Shown here: positions 9,570 through 17,795 of the stretch, piece by piece | Layout of the letters: every line of letters starts with the position of its first letter | Numbering within the stretch: the stretch's first letter is position 1 | Source of the DNA: Flagellimonas zhangzhouensis | GTDB lineage: Bacteria > Bacteroidota > Bacteroidia > Flavobacteriales > Flavobacteriaceae | DNA length: 64,000 bases | Reading direction: 5' to 3' | Assembly (NCBI RefSeq): GCF_900102925.1 | Contig: NZ_FNKI01000001.1 | Span: 992,001-1,056,000 of the forward strand | The notes under the pieces: generated by a model | Databases searched by the model: none | Seen by the model: only the letters and a program-made list of their open reading frames with translations | What the model was told of the DNA's origin: nothing | Program-made: the position numbers and the translations under genes

Positions 9570-10499
9570 TTACTTGGAAATTAGATCCAACGAAAAGGCT
9601 TTGTCTTTTTTCAATTGTGCTTTCAACTCATCAATGGAATTGAATTTGTGCTCGTCGCGAATTCGGTGCAGAATTTCTACTTGTAGTTTTTTATCGTAAA
9701 GATCTCCATCAAAATCAAAAAAATTGACTTCGATGCTTTTTTCGGTGCCATCGACTGTTGGATTAAAGCCAATGTTCATCATCCCATAAAATGACTTGCC
9801 TTCAATGTTGCTTCGAACAACATAAGCACCAGTTTTAGGGATAAGCTTATAAGATTCTGGTATGTGAAGGTTGGCCGTTGGGAATCCAAATTCCTTGCCC
9901 AATCCTTTACCTTTTTTTATGGTTCCAGATAGGGTGTAGGCATAACTCAGGTAGTTGTTTGCTGTTTCCACATCACCTTCCAAAAGGGCATTTCTAATTT
10001 TGGTTGAGCTCACAGAAACATCATCGATTTCCTGGGCTGGAATTTCCTCCACTTCAAAATCGAGGGCATTTCCAAAGGCAATCAAATCTTGGATATTGGC
10101 ATTTCTGTTTCTCCCAAAACGATGATCATACCCGATGATTATTTTTTTTGCCTTGAGTCCATTTACCAATAAATCACGGACAAAATCGGTTGCAGAAAGC
10201 CTAGAGAACTCTTTGGTAAAGGGGTGAATGATCAAATAATCGAGCCCTAGGGTCTCCAAAATCTGTTTTTTCTCTTCAATGGTGTTCAGCAGTTTAATAT
10301 CCACATCTTTTTGCAGCACCATGCGTGGATGAGGGAAAAAAGTGAGTACTGTAGATTTAAGCCCACTTTTTTTGGCACTATTTATGAGGCGTTCCAGTAT
10401 TTTACGGTGTCCCAAATGTACCCCATCAAAGGTGCCAATGGTAATTACCGTGTGGTGGTTAAAATCTTTATATTGAGAAATGTTCTGGATTGTTTCCAA
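9570..10499 (-). CDS. ribF: Bifunctional riboflavin kinase / FAD synthetase
   Basis: 309 residues. The N-terminal FAD synthetase (nucleotidyltransferase) domain has TIGTFDGVHLGHRKIL and the SSTKIRNALLEGDVETAN motif. The C-terminal flavokinase domain has GKGLGKEFGFPTANL and KTGAYVV. It converts riboflavin to FMN and then FAD with ATP. The start codon appears to be TTG at 10499 (METIQNIS); no in-frame ATG or GTG exists just upstream. The gene is divergent from the metalloprotease gene and directly adjoins the HTTM gene. Confidence 0.95.
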   Translation of the reverse strand: METIQNISQYKDFNHHTVITIGTFDGVHLGHRKILERLINSAKKSGLKSTVLTFFPHPRMVLQKDVDIKLLNTIEEKKQILETLGLDYLIIHPFTKEFSRLSATDFVRDLLVNGLKAKKIIIGYDHRFGRNRNANIQDLIAFGNALDFEVEEIPAQEIDDVSVSSTKIRNALLEGDVETANNYLSYAYTLSGTIKKGKGLGKEFGFPTANLHIPESYKLIPKTGAYVVRSNIEGKSFYGMMNIGFNPTVDGTEKSIEVNFFDFDGDLYDKKLQVEILHRIRDEHKFNSIDELKAQLKKDKAFSLDLISK

Positions 10500-10522
10500 A
10501 GGTTCAAGAAATAAAAAAGGCT

Positions 10523-10530
10523 TACATTTG
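10523..10530 (+). promoter_or_regulatory. Promoter -7 box TACATTTG of the metalloprotease gene
   Basis: TACATTTG matches TAnnTTTG exactly. Transcription would begin near 10537. The first ATG (10541) would then have almost no leader, whereas the second ATG (10556) has about 19 nt, which favours 10556 as the start. Confidence 0.5.
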
Positions 10531-10555
10531 AATTTGTACTATGCCTCAACTTTGT

Positions 10556-13500
10556 ATGAAAGCTAAATTACACCTTGTTTTATCAATAGCAATATTTTTT
10601 ACTAGCTTTTGTATTTATAGTCAGCAGGGTTATTGGAAATCTATACCCAAAGAATCTGGTTTAAAAAGTGCTTCCTTGAAGGACATGGATGCGGCTAAAA
10701 AGTTGCTAGAACTGGACAGAACCAGCTTCAAATCGCAGTTAGCATCTTCTTCAACTTTAAAAGGACAAACCAAGACCATTTATCTCCCCGATACCAATGG
10801 TGAAATAGTGCCTTTTCAATTGGTGGAAACCTCTGTGCTTCACCCTGATTTAGCAAAAAAATACCCCAATATTAAATCGTACACAGGTACAAGTGACAAC
10901 GGTCAATATCGAATAAAACTGAGCAGTTCCCACAAAGGCTTGCAAAGTATGGTGGTCGATTTAAAGAGCCAGAAGCAAGTATTTATGGAGCCTGTTTCGA
11001 ACAAGGATAATGTTTATGTAATCTATGAAAATGATGCAGGACTTACTGATGAAATCAATTTTATATGTAAAACGAGCAAGGATTTATATGGTACTTTAAA
11101 TAAATCTTCGGGCACCACTTCCAAGACCATTGCTCCTTTAGTTAATGATCAATTATTGCGAAAGTATAGAATCGCAATTTCGGCCACTGGGGAGTACACC
11201 CAAGAACTCGGAGGAACGGTTGAAGATGCCTTGGCGGGTATCAATGCGACCATCACACGGGTAAACGAAGTTTTTGAAACGGATTTGGGCGTTACTTTGG
11301 AGCTCATTGCCAATAATGACCTTATTGTTTTCACGGATCCCGATCTTGATCCTTATGATGATAGTTTGAATGCTCAGGTGCAATCAACTATTACTTCAAT
11401 TATTGGGGAGGCCAATTACGATGTGGGGCATCTTTTTCATAAAGTGGGACAAGGACAGGATAATGGTAATGCAGGATTCATTGGTGCTGTTTGTGTGGAC
11501 AATAGTAAGGGAAGTGGATTTTCAGCAGCCTTTAACCCACAAGGGGATGTGTTCGATTTGGATTATGTGGCACATGAAATAGGGCATCAATTTGGGGCCA
11601 ATCATACCTGGTCATTTGAGTCCGAAGGAACAGGGGTGCAGGCCGAACCAGCAAGTGGAAGCACCATTATGGGTTACGCGGGCATTGTTGGGGCCAATAA
11701 TGTAGCCAGCAGTGGCGATGATTATTTTCATTTTTATAGCATTTTACAGATTTCGGAATACTTAGCTACAACTTCCTGTGCGGAAACAACCGCATTGACA
11801 AATTCACCTCCAGTTTTGACTCCTGTTGATGATTTTATCATTCCAAAAGGAACTGCCTTTATATTAGAGGGAATTGCAACTGACCCTGATGTGGGAGATG
11901 TGCTGACCTATACTTGGGAACAAATAAATGATGGTTTGGTGACCAACACCACTTTTGGACCCACAAACCCAAGCGGGGCCAATTTCAGATCATTACCGCC
12001 AACTACTGATCCTGTTCGCTATTTTCCAAAATTGTCTGAAGTGGCACAGGGCAACCTCACCCAAACCGACCCAACCATTGGAGACGCTTGGGAGACCGTT
12101 TCGGAAGTAGAACGGAATCTTAGTTTTGCCTTTACAGTTCGTGATAATGCTGCTGGAGGAGGACAAGTGACATCTGATGTTTTGGATGTAAATGTGATCA
12201 AAGCGGCTGGGCCCTTTACGGTCACTTCGCAAAGTGAAATAGAAGTATACCAAGGTGGAAGTGTTCAGGAAATCACATGGGATGTGGCTAATACCAATGT
12301 GGCTCCAATTCATGCGGAAACTGTTGATATATTTTTATCGTTGGATGGGGGATTGACTTTTCCTATTTCTTTATTGGAAAACACACCTAATGATGGTTCG
12401 CAAGAGGTTTTGTTGCCTGGTGATGCAACTGTCAATGGTCGATTTATGGTGAAAGCCAGTGACAATATTTTCTTTGCAGTGAACAGTGCCAATTTCACTA
12501 TTGAAGAATCTGAAATTGTGCTGAACTTTGATGCGCTTTCCTATGAAGTTTGCCAGCCAGATGATTTAGTGATTCCGTTTGTATATGAAACTTATGCTGG
12601 ATTTAATGAAAATGCGACTTTTTCAGCCACGGTTCCTACAGGAATAACTGTTACTTTTTCACCAACAAATGCAACCGACAATAACACGGCGGTAGATTTT
12701 ACTTTGTCTAACACGATTGGTGTTGCACCTGGAGTGTATGACGTTACTGTGACCGCCACCTCTGCGTCTGTTGCCAAGAGTATAGATTTATCCCTCACGG
12801 TGCAGGATGGAACTTTTTCTGATGTGGTTTTGGTATCACCTGCCAATGCGGAAGGAGGTGTTTCATTGGATGCTGATTTAACTTGGGAGGCAAACCCATT
12901 GTACAGCAATTATGATGTGGAAATAGCTACCGATTTAGGGTTTGCCAATATATTGGAATCGGCCAATATCCCGTTTGCCACTTATAAAATTACGGGCTTA
13001 GATGCCCAAATTGAATATTATTGGAGGGTCAGGCCCAACAATGGATGCGGAACAGGAACCTTTAGTGCTCCGTTTAGTTTTACAACCACACAGGTGGATT
13101 GTAAAAGTATGGAACCAGGCGATTTACCGCTAACTATTTCATCAACGGGAACCCCAACGGTGTCAACTTCTGTGGTGTTTTTGGAGGATTTGCCCATTTC
13201 CGATGTCAATGTGAGTTTGGAATTGGATCACACTTATCTCGAGGATTTGATCATTACTTTAATCTCTCCTCAAAGCACAGAGGTTACTTTAATTTCGAAT
13301 ACTTGCGGAAGTTTGAACAATATTAACGCAGTTTTTGATGACGAAGGTGACCCTTTGACTTGTTCCGATAATCCCGCCATTTCAGGTATTGTGAGTCCAT
13401 TGGGATCGTTGGCTTCCTTAAAGGGAGAGTCGATTTTAGGGGAATGGGTGCTGCGCATTGAAGATACAGCTGCGAGTGATGGAGGAGCGTTAATAGGTTT

Positions 13501-14347
13501 TTCTTTGGAAATTTGCGTGGAAGGCAATTATAGGCCTGATGAGGATGAAGATGGTGTTTTTGATGATGGTGATGACCTATGCTTGGGAACACCAAAAGGT
13601 GTTGAGGTAGATACAAACGGTTGCGCTATTTATCGTTTCGCTACGGACAATTTTGAGTTGGAAATTGAAAGTGAAACCTGTAGAACCAGAGATAATGGGT
13701 CAATTACCATCACACCTTTCGATACAGCGATAACCTACACAGCTGTTTTGAATGGAGATACATCAACAGCTTTGGATTTTACAGATTCTTTGGTTATTGG
13801 CAGCTTGAATGCAGGTGAATATTCGGTATGCATAACAGGAACAAATGGGGTTATTACTTACGAAGAAGTGTGCTTTACAGCAATAATCACCCAACCTGAT
13901 GTATTGGATGTCGCAGCCCTGCTGGATGCTAGTTCGGTAAATCTGGAAATGAGCGGTGCCTCTCTTTACAATGTTGAGTTGAACGGTGTGGTGACGCAAA
14001 CAAGCGGTTCAAATCTCACCCTGCCATTAAAAGAAGGAGCAAATACCCTAAGGGTATATTCCAATATTCCGTGTCAAGGGGTGGTAGAGAAAACCTTGTT
14101 TTATTCCTCAAAACCTATTTTAAGTCCCAACCCTGTATATACAACCACGGAAGTTTATTTGGGTAGATTTGAAGGGCTGGTTGGTATCGAGATTTTTACC
14201 GCGAACGGAAGATTGGTCAAAATAGAAAACAGAAGGGTGAATGGTAATGATCTAGAATTGGACTTATCGGGATTATCCAAAGGAATCTATTACATGCGAA
14301 TAAATAAAGAAGGACTCAGGGAAACGTTTAAATTCATAAAGGAATGA
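10556..14347 (+). CDS. Secreted reprolysin-type zinc metalloprotease with T9SS sorting domain
   Basis: About 1263 residues from the ATG at 10556, chosen because MKAKLHLVLSIAIFFTSFCIYSQ is then a normal signal peptide; an ATG at 10541 adds five residues. The order is: propeptide-like region (to about 195), a metzincin protease domain with zinc motif HEIGHQFGANH (His340, His344, His350), Ig/fibronectin-like modules, a P-domain-like module (about 860-1000, LPISDVNVSLELDHTYLEDLIITLISP), one thrombospondin type 3-like acidic repeat (DEDEDGVFDDGDDLC), and a C-terminal type A T9SS sorting domain ending in LSGLSKGIYYMRI and FKFIKE. It is probably exported by T9SS and released or surface-attached. It overlaps the next gene by ATGA. 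Confidence 0.9.
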   Translation: MKAKLHLVLSIAIFFTSFCIYSQQGYWKSIPKESGLKSASLKDMDAAKKLLELDRTSFKSQLASSSTLKGQTKTIYLPDTNGEIVPFQLVETSVLHPDLAKKYPNIKSYTGTSDNGQYRIKLSSSHKGLQSMVVDLKSQKQVFMEPVSNKDNVYVIYENDAGLTDEINFICKTSKDLYGTLNKSSGTTSKTIAPLVNDQLLRKYRIAISATGEYTQELGGTVEDALAGINATITRVNEVFETDLGVTLELIANNDLIVFTDPDLDPYDDSLNAQVQSTITSIIGEANYDVGHLFHKVGQGQDNGNAGFIGAVCVDNSKGSGFSAAFNPQGDVFDLDYVAHEIGHQFGANHTWSFESEGTGVQAEPASGSTIMGYAGIVGANNVASSGDDYFHFYSILQISEYLATTSCAETTALTNSPPVLTPVDDFIIPKGTAFILEGIATDPDVGDVLTYTWEQINDGLVTNTTFGPTNPSGANFRSLPPTTDPVRYFPKLSEVAQGNLTQTDPTIGDAWETVSEVERNLSFAFTVRDNAAGGGQVTSDVLDVNVIKAAGPFTVTSQSEIEVYQGGSVQEITWDVANTNVAPIHAETVDIFLSLDGGLTFPISLLENTPNDGSQEVLLPGDATVNGRFMVKASDNIFFAVNSANFTIEESEIVLNFDALSYEVCQPDDLVIPFVYETYAGFNENATFSATVPTGITVTFSPTNATDNNTAVDFTLSNTIGVAPGVYDVTVTATSASVAKSIDLSLTVQDGTFSDVVLVSPANAEGGVSLDADLTWEANPLYSNYDVEIATDLGFANILESANIPFATYKITGLDAQIEYYWRVRPNNGCGTGTFSAPFSFTTTQVDCKSMEPGDLPLTISSTGTPTVSTSVVFLEDLPISDVNVSLELDHTYLEDLIITLISPQSTEVTLISNTCGSLNNINAVFDDEGDPLTCSDNPAISGIVSPLGSLASLKGESILGEWVLRIEDTAASDGGALIGFSLEICVEGNYRPDEDEDGVFDDGDDLCLGTPKGVEVDTNGCAIYRFATDNFELEIESETCRTRDNGSITITPFDTAITYTAVLNGDTSTALDFTDSLVIGSLNAGEYSVCITGTNGVITYEEVCFTAIITQPDVLDVAALLDASSVNLEMSGASLYNVELNGVVTQTSGSNLTLPLKEGANTLRVYSNIPCQGVVEKTLFYSSKPILSPNPVYTTTEVYLGRFEGLVGIEIFTANGRLVKIENRRVNGNDLELDLSGLSKGIYYMRINKEGLRETFKFIKE

Positions 14348-15027
14348 TGAAGAATATTGTTGGCATATTGTTTCTTGCATTCTTGGTTTCTTGTGGAGGG
14401 GACGATACGCCGCCAGCTCCAGAAGCTACCAACTTGATTTTTCCCGAAGAAAACTCTGAGTGCACCACAGGGACGAGCCTTAGTGAAACTTTGAGTCAAG
14501 TCACCTTTCGATGGGGTGCCGCCAATCATGCTGAGCGATATGCTCTAAATGTGGTGAATCTAGAGACCAACTCTCCTCAAAACTTAACCACTACGGCTAC
14601 TTCTGCTAGTCTTTCTATTGCAAAAGGAGCTCCTTTCGCTTGGACGGTCATGTCTTTCAATTCAGATTCGGACGAATCCGCAGTTAGTGAAACATGGTTA
14701 TTTTACAATGCGGGCTCAGAAACCACCTATGCACCATTTCCTGCACAATTGGTATCTCCTGAGTCGGGTGAAACAGTAATTATGGATATCGCTAATGAGG
14801 TCACTTTGGAATGGGATGGAGCTGATGTGGATAACGATATTGATACCTTCCAAGTATTTTTCTCCGAAACCAATCCGCCAACAACTACCTTGGGTACAAC
14901 TGATGCATCAACTATGCAAATGTCAGTTGGTGTCACCTCTGGGGTAGTTTATTATTGGAAAGTGGTGACCACCGATTTGGAAGGTAATACCTCCGATTCG
15001 GGTGTATTCGATTTTAAGGTGTTCTAA
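14344..15027 (+). CDS. Lipoprotein with fibronectin type III-like domains
   Basis: 227 residues. The N-terminal signal ends in the lipobox-like LVSCGGDD (cysteine near residue 17; acidic residues follow, as in flavobacterial surface lipoproteins). Two Ig/fibronectin-like repeats follow, each with a VTFRWG/VTLEWDG-like strand and a VYYWKVVTTD-like strand. There is no catalytic motif. The start overlaps the metalloprotease stop (ATGA at 14344-14347), so the two are translationally coupled. It may anchor or modulate the protease (inference). It ends 1 bp before the convergent pth gene. Confidence 0.85.
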   Translation: MMKNIVGILFLAFLVSCGGDDTPPAPEATNLIFPEENSECTTGTSLSETLSQVTFRWGAANHAERYALNVVNLETNSPQNLTTTATSASLSIAKGAPFAWTVMSFNSDSDESAVSETWLFYNAGSETTYAPFPAQLVSPESGETVIMDIANEVTLEWDGADVDNDIDTFQVFFSETNPPTTTLGTTDASTMQMSVGVTSGVVYYWKVVTTDLEGNTSDSGVFDFKVF

Positions 15028-15028
15028 T

Positions 15029-15658
15029 TTATTTGCCGTTGTATTGATTCATGGTGTTTTTTACACCAGCAAAAATGAATGAACGGATAATGTCCGTAGA
15101 CTTTTTTAACCGTTCAGGCATGGATTTTTGTTCTTCTTCACCCCATTTGCCCAAAACATAATCAACTTGTTTGCCCTGACCAAAATCTGAACCAACACCA
15201 AATCTAAAACGGTTGTATTGGGAAGTCTGTAACGTATTCTGAATGTCTTTTAGCCCATTGTGTCCGCCATCGCTGCCTTTGGTTTTAACGCGTAATGTGC
15301 CAAATGGTAAATTAATATCGTCGGTAATGATCAATACATTGTCCAGACCAATATTTTCTTTTTCCATCCAATACTTCACCGCTTTTCCGCTTAAATTCAT
15401 GTAAGTGGATGGTTTTAGGCACACCACACTTTTTCCTTTGTGTTTAAAAGTGGCAACGGATCCCAATTTGGCGCTTTCAAAAACAAAACTTTCTTGTTCG
15501 GCCAAAAAATCCAATACTTTAAAACCGATGTTGTGACGGGTTTCGTTGTAATCGGAACCGATATTACCTAGGCCAACAATTAAAAATTTTTTCATGGGGT
15601 CAGATTCGTCTAGTAGTTGTTTTGGTTTACCAAAAAGGGTTTTTAAAATGTGGAGCAT
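15029..15658 (-). CDS. pth: Peptidyl-tRNA hydrolase
   Basis: 209 residues. The core begins MKKFLIVGLGNIG at residue 22, with the active-site His in NETRHNIGF, the LKPSTYMNLSGKAV motif, the catalytic Asp region ITDDINLPFG and KGSDGGHNGLKDI. It releases peptidyl-tRNA stalled after drop-off. The first 21 residues (MLHILKTLFGKP...) are an extension. I keep the upstream ATG at 15658 because similar extensions occur in flavobacterial Pth, but residue 22 is an alternative start. It is the last gene of prs-rplY-pth. Confidence 0.95.
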   Translation of the reverse strand: MLHILKTLFGKPKQLLDESDPMKKFLIVGLGNIGSDYNETRHNIGFKVLDFLAEQESFVFESAKLGSVATFKHKGKSVVCLKPSTYMNLSGKAVKYWMEKENIGLDNVLIITDDINLPFGTLRVKTKGSDGGHNGLKDIQNTLQTSQYNRFRFGVGSDFGQGKQVDYVLGKWGEEEQKSMPERLKKSTDIIRSFIFAGVKNTMNQYNGK

Positions 15659-15745
15659 TTAGAATTTGAGTTTCCTAAAAATACAAAAGCATCCCAAATT
15701 TTCACCGTAGCAAAAATAGGGATGCTTTTATACTTATGCGTTGGG

Positions 15746-16381
15746 CTATTCCGCTGCTTCAGAAGCTTCTGCTCCCTCTGCTGCTTCACCACCTTCTGCT
15801 TCTTCGTCTTCTTCGTCATCTGCACCGGCAACAGAAGTTCTAGAAGCTTTCACCTGTACAATTGCAGTACTGTCAGGGTGAAGGATAGTGTAATCATCAT
15901 TTAGGATAGTTTCAACAGCGATAGTACCACCAATTCTTAGTTTGGAGATATCAACTGTAATGAAATCTGGAAGCAAGTTTGGCAAAGCCTTGATAGCCAA
16001 TTTGCGTTTTCTGAAAAGCAAACGACCACCATTTCTTACCCCTGGAGAGTTTCCTTCCAAACGAACAGGAATGTTCATTGTGATAGGTTTGTCCTCGAAC
16101 AACTGGTAGAAATCCACGTGAAGGATTTTATCAGTTACAGGGTGAAATTGGATGTCTTGCAATACGGCGTCAAATTTTTCGCCACTTTCCAATTCAATTA
16201 CTGCAGTATACGCATTTGGAGTGTACACTAAGTCTTTGAATGATAATTCTTCAGCTGAAAAGTGCATTGGTTTATCCCCTCCGTACAGTACGCAAGGGAC
16301 CTTTCCAGCATTACGTAAGGCTTTGGTAGAAACCTTGCCCACGCTTTCTCTTTGGGATCCTTTGATTGTAATTGACTTCAT
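15746..16381 (-). CDS. rplY: 50S ribosomal protein L25 / general stress protein Ctc
   Basis: 211 residues: an N-terminal L25 domain binding 5S rRNA ([20 protein letters not shown], then HVDFYQL), the C-terminal TL5/CTC domain (about 95-185) and an acidic low-complexity tail rich in Glu and Ala ([20 protein letters not shown]). This is the long, two-domain form. It lies between prs and pth, a conserved arrangement in which the three are probably transcribed together from the promoter before prs. Confidence 0.95.
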   Translation of the reverse strand: MKSITIKGSQRESVGKVSTKALRNAGKVPCVLYGGDKPMHFSAEELSFKDLVYTPNAYTAVIELESGEKFDAVLQDIQFHPVTDKILHVDFYQLFEDKPITMNIPVRLEGNSPGVRNGGRLLFRKRKLAIKALPNLLPDFITVDISKLRIGGTIAVETILNDDYTILHPDSTAIVQVKASRTSVAGADDEEDEEAEGGEAAEGAEASEAAE

Positions 16382-16400
16382 TATTATATATTAAATTAAT

Positions 16401-17342
16401 TTACATTAGAAATTTGGAAGATATTGAGGTGTTGTGGTGAACCCTGTGCATTACATCTGCAAATAGGTCGGCACAAGACAATACCTTTAATTTTCGTTGC
16501 GTATGATCAACGGGAATTGAATCGGTTACAATCAACTCCGTCAACTGTGATTTTTCAATACGCTCATACGCATTGCCCGAAAGCAATCCGTGAGTTGTTA
16601 CCGCTCTTACGCTTTGCGCACCACGTTCCATCATAAGGTCGGCAGCTTTGGTAAGCGTTCCAGCAGTATCCACCATGTCATCCACCAAAACCACATTCTT
16701 TCCTTGAACATCACCAATCAATTCCATATGAGAAATTACATTGGCCTTGGCTCTTTGCTTGTAACAAATAACCACATCGCACTCCAAAGCTTTGGAGTAG
16801 GCATAGGCTCTTTTGGAACCTCCCATGTCAGGAGATGCAATACAAAGATTGTCCAAGTTCAATCCTTTTAAATAAGGTAAGAACATGGTGGAAGCAAACA
16901 GATGATCCACGGGTTTTTCAAAAAAGCCTTGGATTTGGTCTGCGTGCAGATCCATGGTTATGATTCGAGTTGCACCAGCGGTTTCCAACATCTTTGCTAT
17001 CAATTTGGCAGCAATCGGAACTCTAGGCTTGTCTTTACGGTCTTGTCTGGCCCAACCAAAGTAGGGCATAACAGCAGTAATGTGTCTGGCCGAAGCTCTT
17101 TTAGCAGCATCCAACATCAACAACATTTCCATCAAGTTTTCCGAGCTTGGATTGGTAGATCCAATGATAAAAATTCGCGCTCCACGAATAGATTCCTCGA
17201 ACGAAGGCTGAAATTCACCGTCGCTATATCTGGAGAATTGGATCTTACCCAATTCCGCACCGTAGGATGCAGCAATCTTCTCACCCAGTTCAGTACTTTG
17301 GGTGCAGGCAAAAATTTTAGGTTCGGGAACTTGATATGCCAT
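16401..17342 (-). CDS. prs: Ribose-phosphate pyrophosphokinase
   Basis: 313 residues, full length. Motifs: the flexible ATP loop YFGWARQDRKDKPRVPI, the PRPP-binding loop NVVLVDDMVDTAGTLTKAADLM, and metal-binding histidine in TMDLHADQIQGFF. It makes PRPP from ribose 5-phosphate and ATP for nucleotide, histidine and NAD synthesis. It is the first gene of the prs-rplY-pth operon; a TAAATTTG promoter box lies 50 bp upstream. Confidence 0.97.
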   Translation of the reverse strand: MAYQVPEPKIFACTQSTELGEKIAASYGAELGKIQFSRYSDGEFQPSFEESIRGARIFIIGSTNPSSENLMEMLLMLDAAKRASARHITAVMPYFGWARQDRKDKPRVPIAAKLIAKMLETAGATRIITMDLHADQIQGFFEKPVDHLFASTMFLPYLKGLNLDNLCIASPDMGGSKRAYAYSKALECDVVICYKQRAKANVISHMELIGDVQGKNVVLVDDMVDTAGTLTKAADLMMERGAQSVRAVTTHGLLSGNAYERIEKSQLTELIVTDSIPVDHTQRKLKVLSCADLFADVMHRVHHNTSISSKFLM

Positions 17343-17392
17343 TACAAACTCTTGTTAACTAGCTTTTTAAACTGCTATTTTGTAAAGAGGTG

Positions 17393-17400
17393 CAAATTTA
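17393..17400 (-). promoter_or_regulatory. Promoter -7 box TAAATTTG of prs-rplY-pth
   Basis: On the minus strand TAAATTTG matches TAnnTTTG exactly, about 50 bp before the prs start. No good TTG element was found at the -33 position. Confidence 0.5.
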
Positions 17401-17444
17401 AAAATTAATTCGGGTTGCTAAAGTATAAATGGAAGTATTTTTTG

Positions 17445-17474
17445 TTGAGAAATAAAAAATATTGTTTAGCTTTG
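17445..17474 (+). promoter_or_regulatory. Promoter of tRNA-Leu (TTG-N19-TAGCTTTG)
   Basis: TTG at 17445-17447 and TAGCTTTG at 17467-17474 are separated by 19 bp, the expected spacing of a Bacteroidota housekeeping promoter. The tRNA begins 27 bp after the -7 box. Confidence 0.65.
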
Positions 17475-17501
17475 CACTCGCATTTGAAAAAATGACCATT
17501 T

Positions 17502-17583
17502 GCCTTGGTGGCGGAATTGGTAGACGCGCTGGATTCAAAATCCAGTTCTTTCGGGAGTGTGGGTTCGATTCCCACCCAAGGTA
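17502..17583 (+). tRNA. tRNA-Leu (anticodon CAA)
   Basis: The acceptor stem GCCTTGG pairs with CCAAGGT (G-U closing pair), and the discriminator base is A. The D arm contains GGTAGACGC. The anticodon stem CTGGA/TCCAG has loop TTCAAAA, giving anticodon CAA. A short variable arm (TTCTTTCGGGA) is typical of class II leucine tRNAs. The T arm is GTGGG TTCGATT CCCAC. CCA is not encoded. A strong terminator follows. Confidence 0.96.
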
Positions 17584-17590
17584 CAACCAA

Positions 17591-17623
17591 AAAGGATCGT
17601 GATAGCATTACGATCCTTTTTTT
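17591..17623 (+). terminator. Rho-independent terminator after tRNA-Leu
   Basis: AAAGGATCGT (17591-17600) pairs with ACGATCCTTT (17610-17619), a 10-bp stem with loop GATAGCATT, followed by a T-run. Confidence 0.9.
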
Positions 17624-17704
17624 ATTGGCGCATCTTCAACTTTATTGCATTTTCAATAATATTTTACGGGAGTATTAGTAATTACATAAAGCGATTTTAA
17701 CTTC

Positions 17705-17774
17705 TATCGTTGGGACGATTTTATCCTTAACTTCAAGGTGAATTATACTGTTTTTGATAGGAACAGTGTTTTTT
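17705..17774 (+). promoter_or_regulatory. Two stem-loops in the gamma-glutamyltransferase leader
   Basis: Hairpin 1: ATCGT (from 17705) with ACGAT, followed by TTTTA. Hairpin 2: ACTGTT (17747-17752) with AACAGT (17762-17767), followed by G and six T. The second looks like a weak intrinsic terminator and lies only 22 bp before the ATG. It could attenuate expression or end an upstream transcript. This is inference; no regulator is identifiable. Confidence 0.35.
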
Positions 17775-17795
17775 ATAAACCAACCTCCTTAATTA

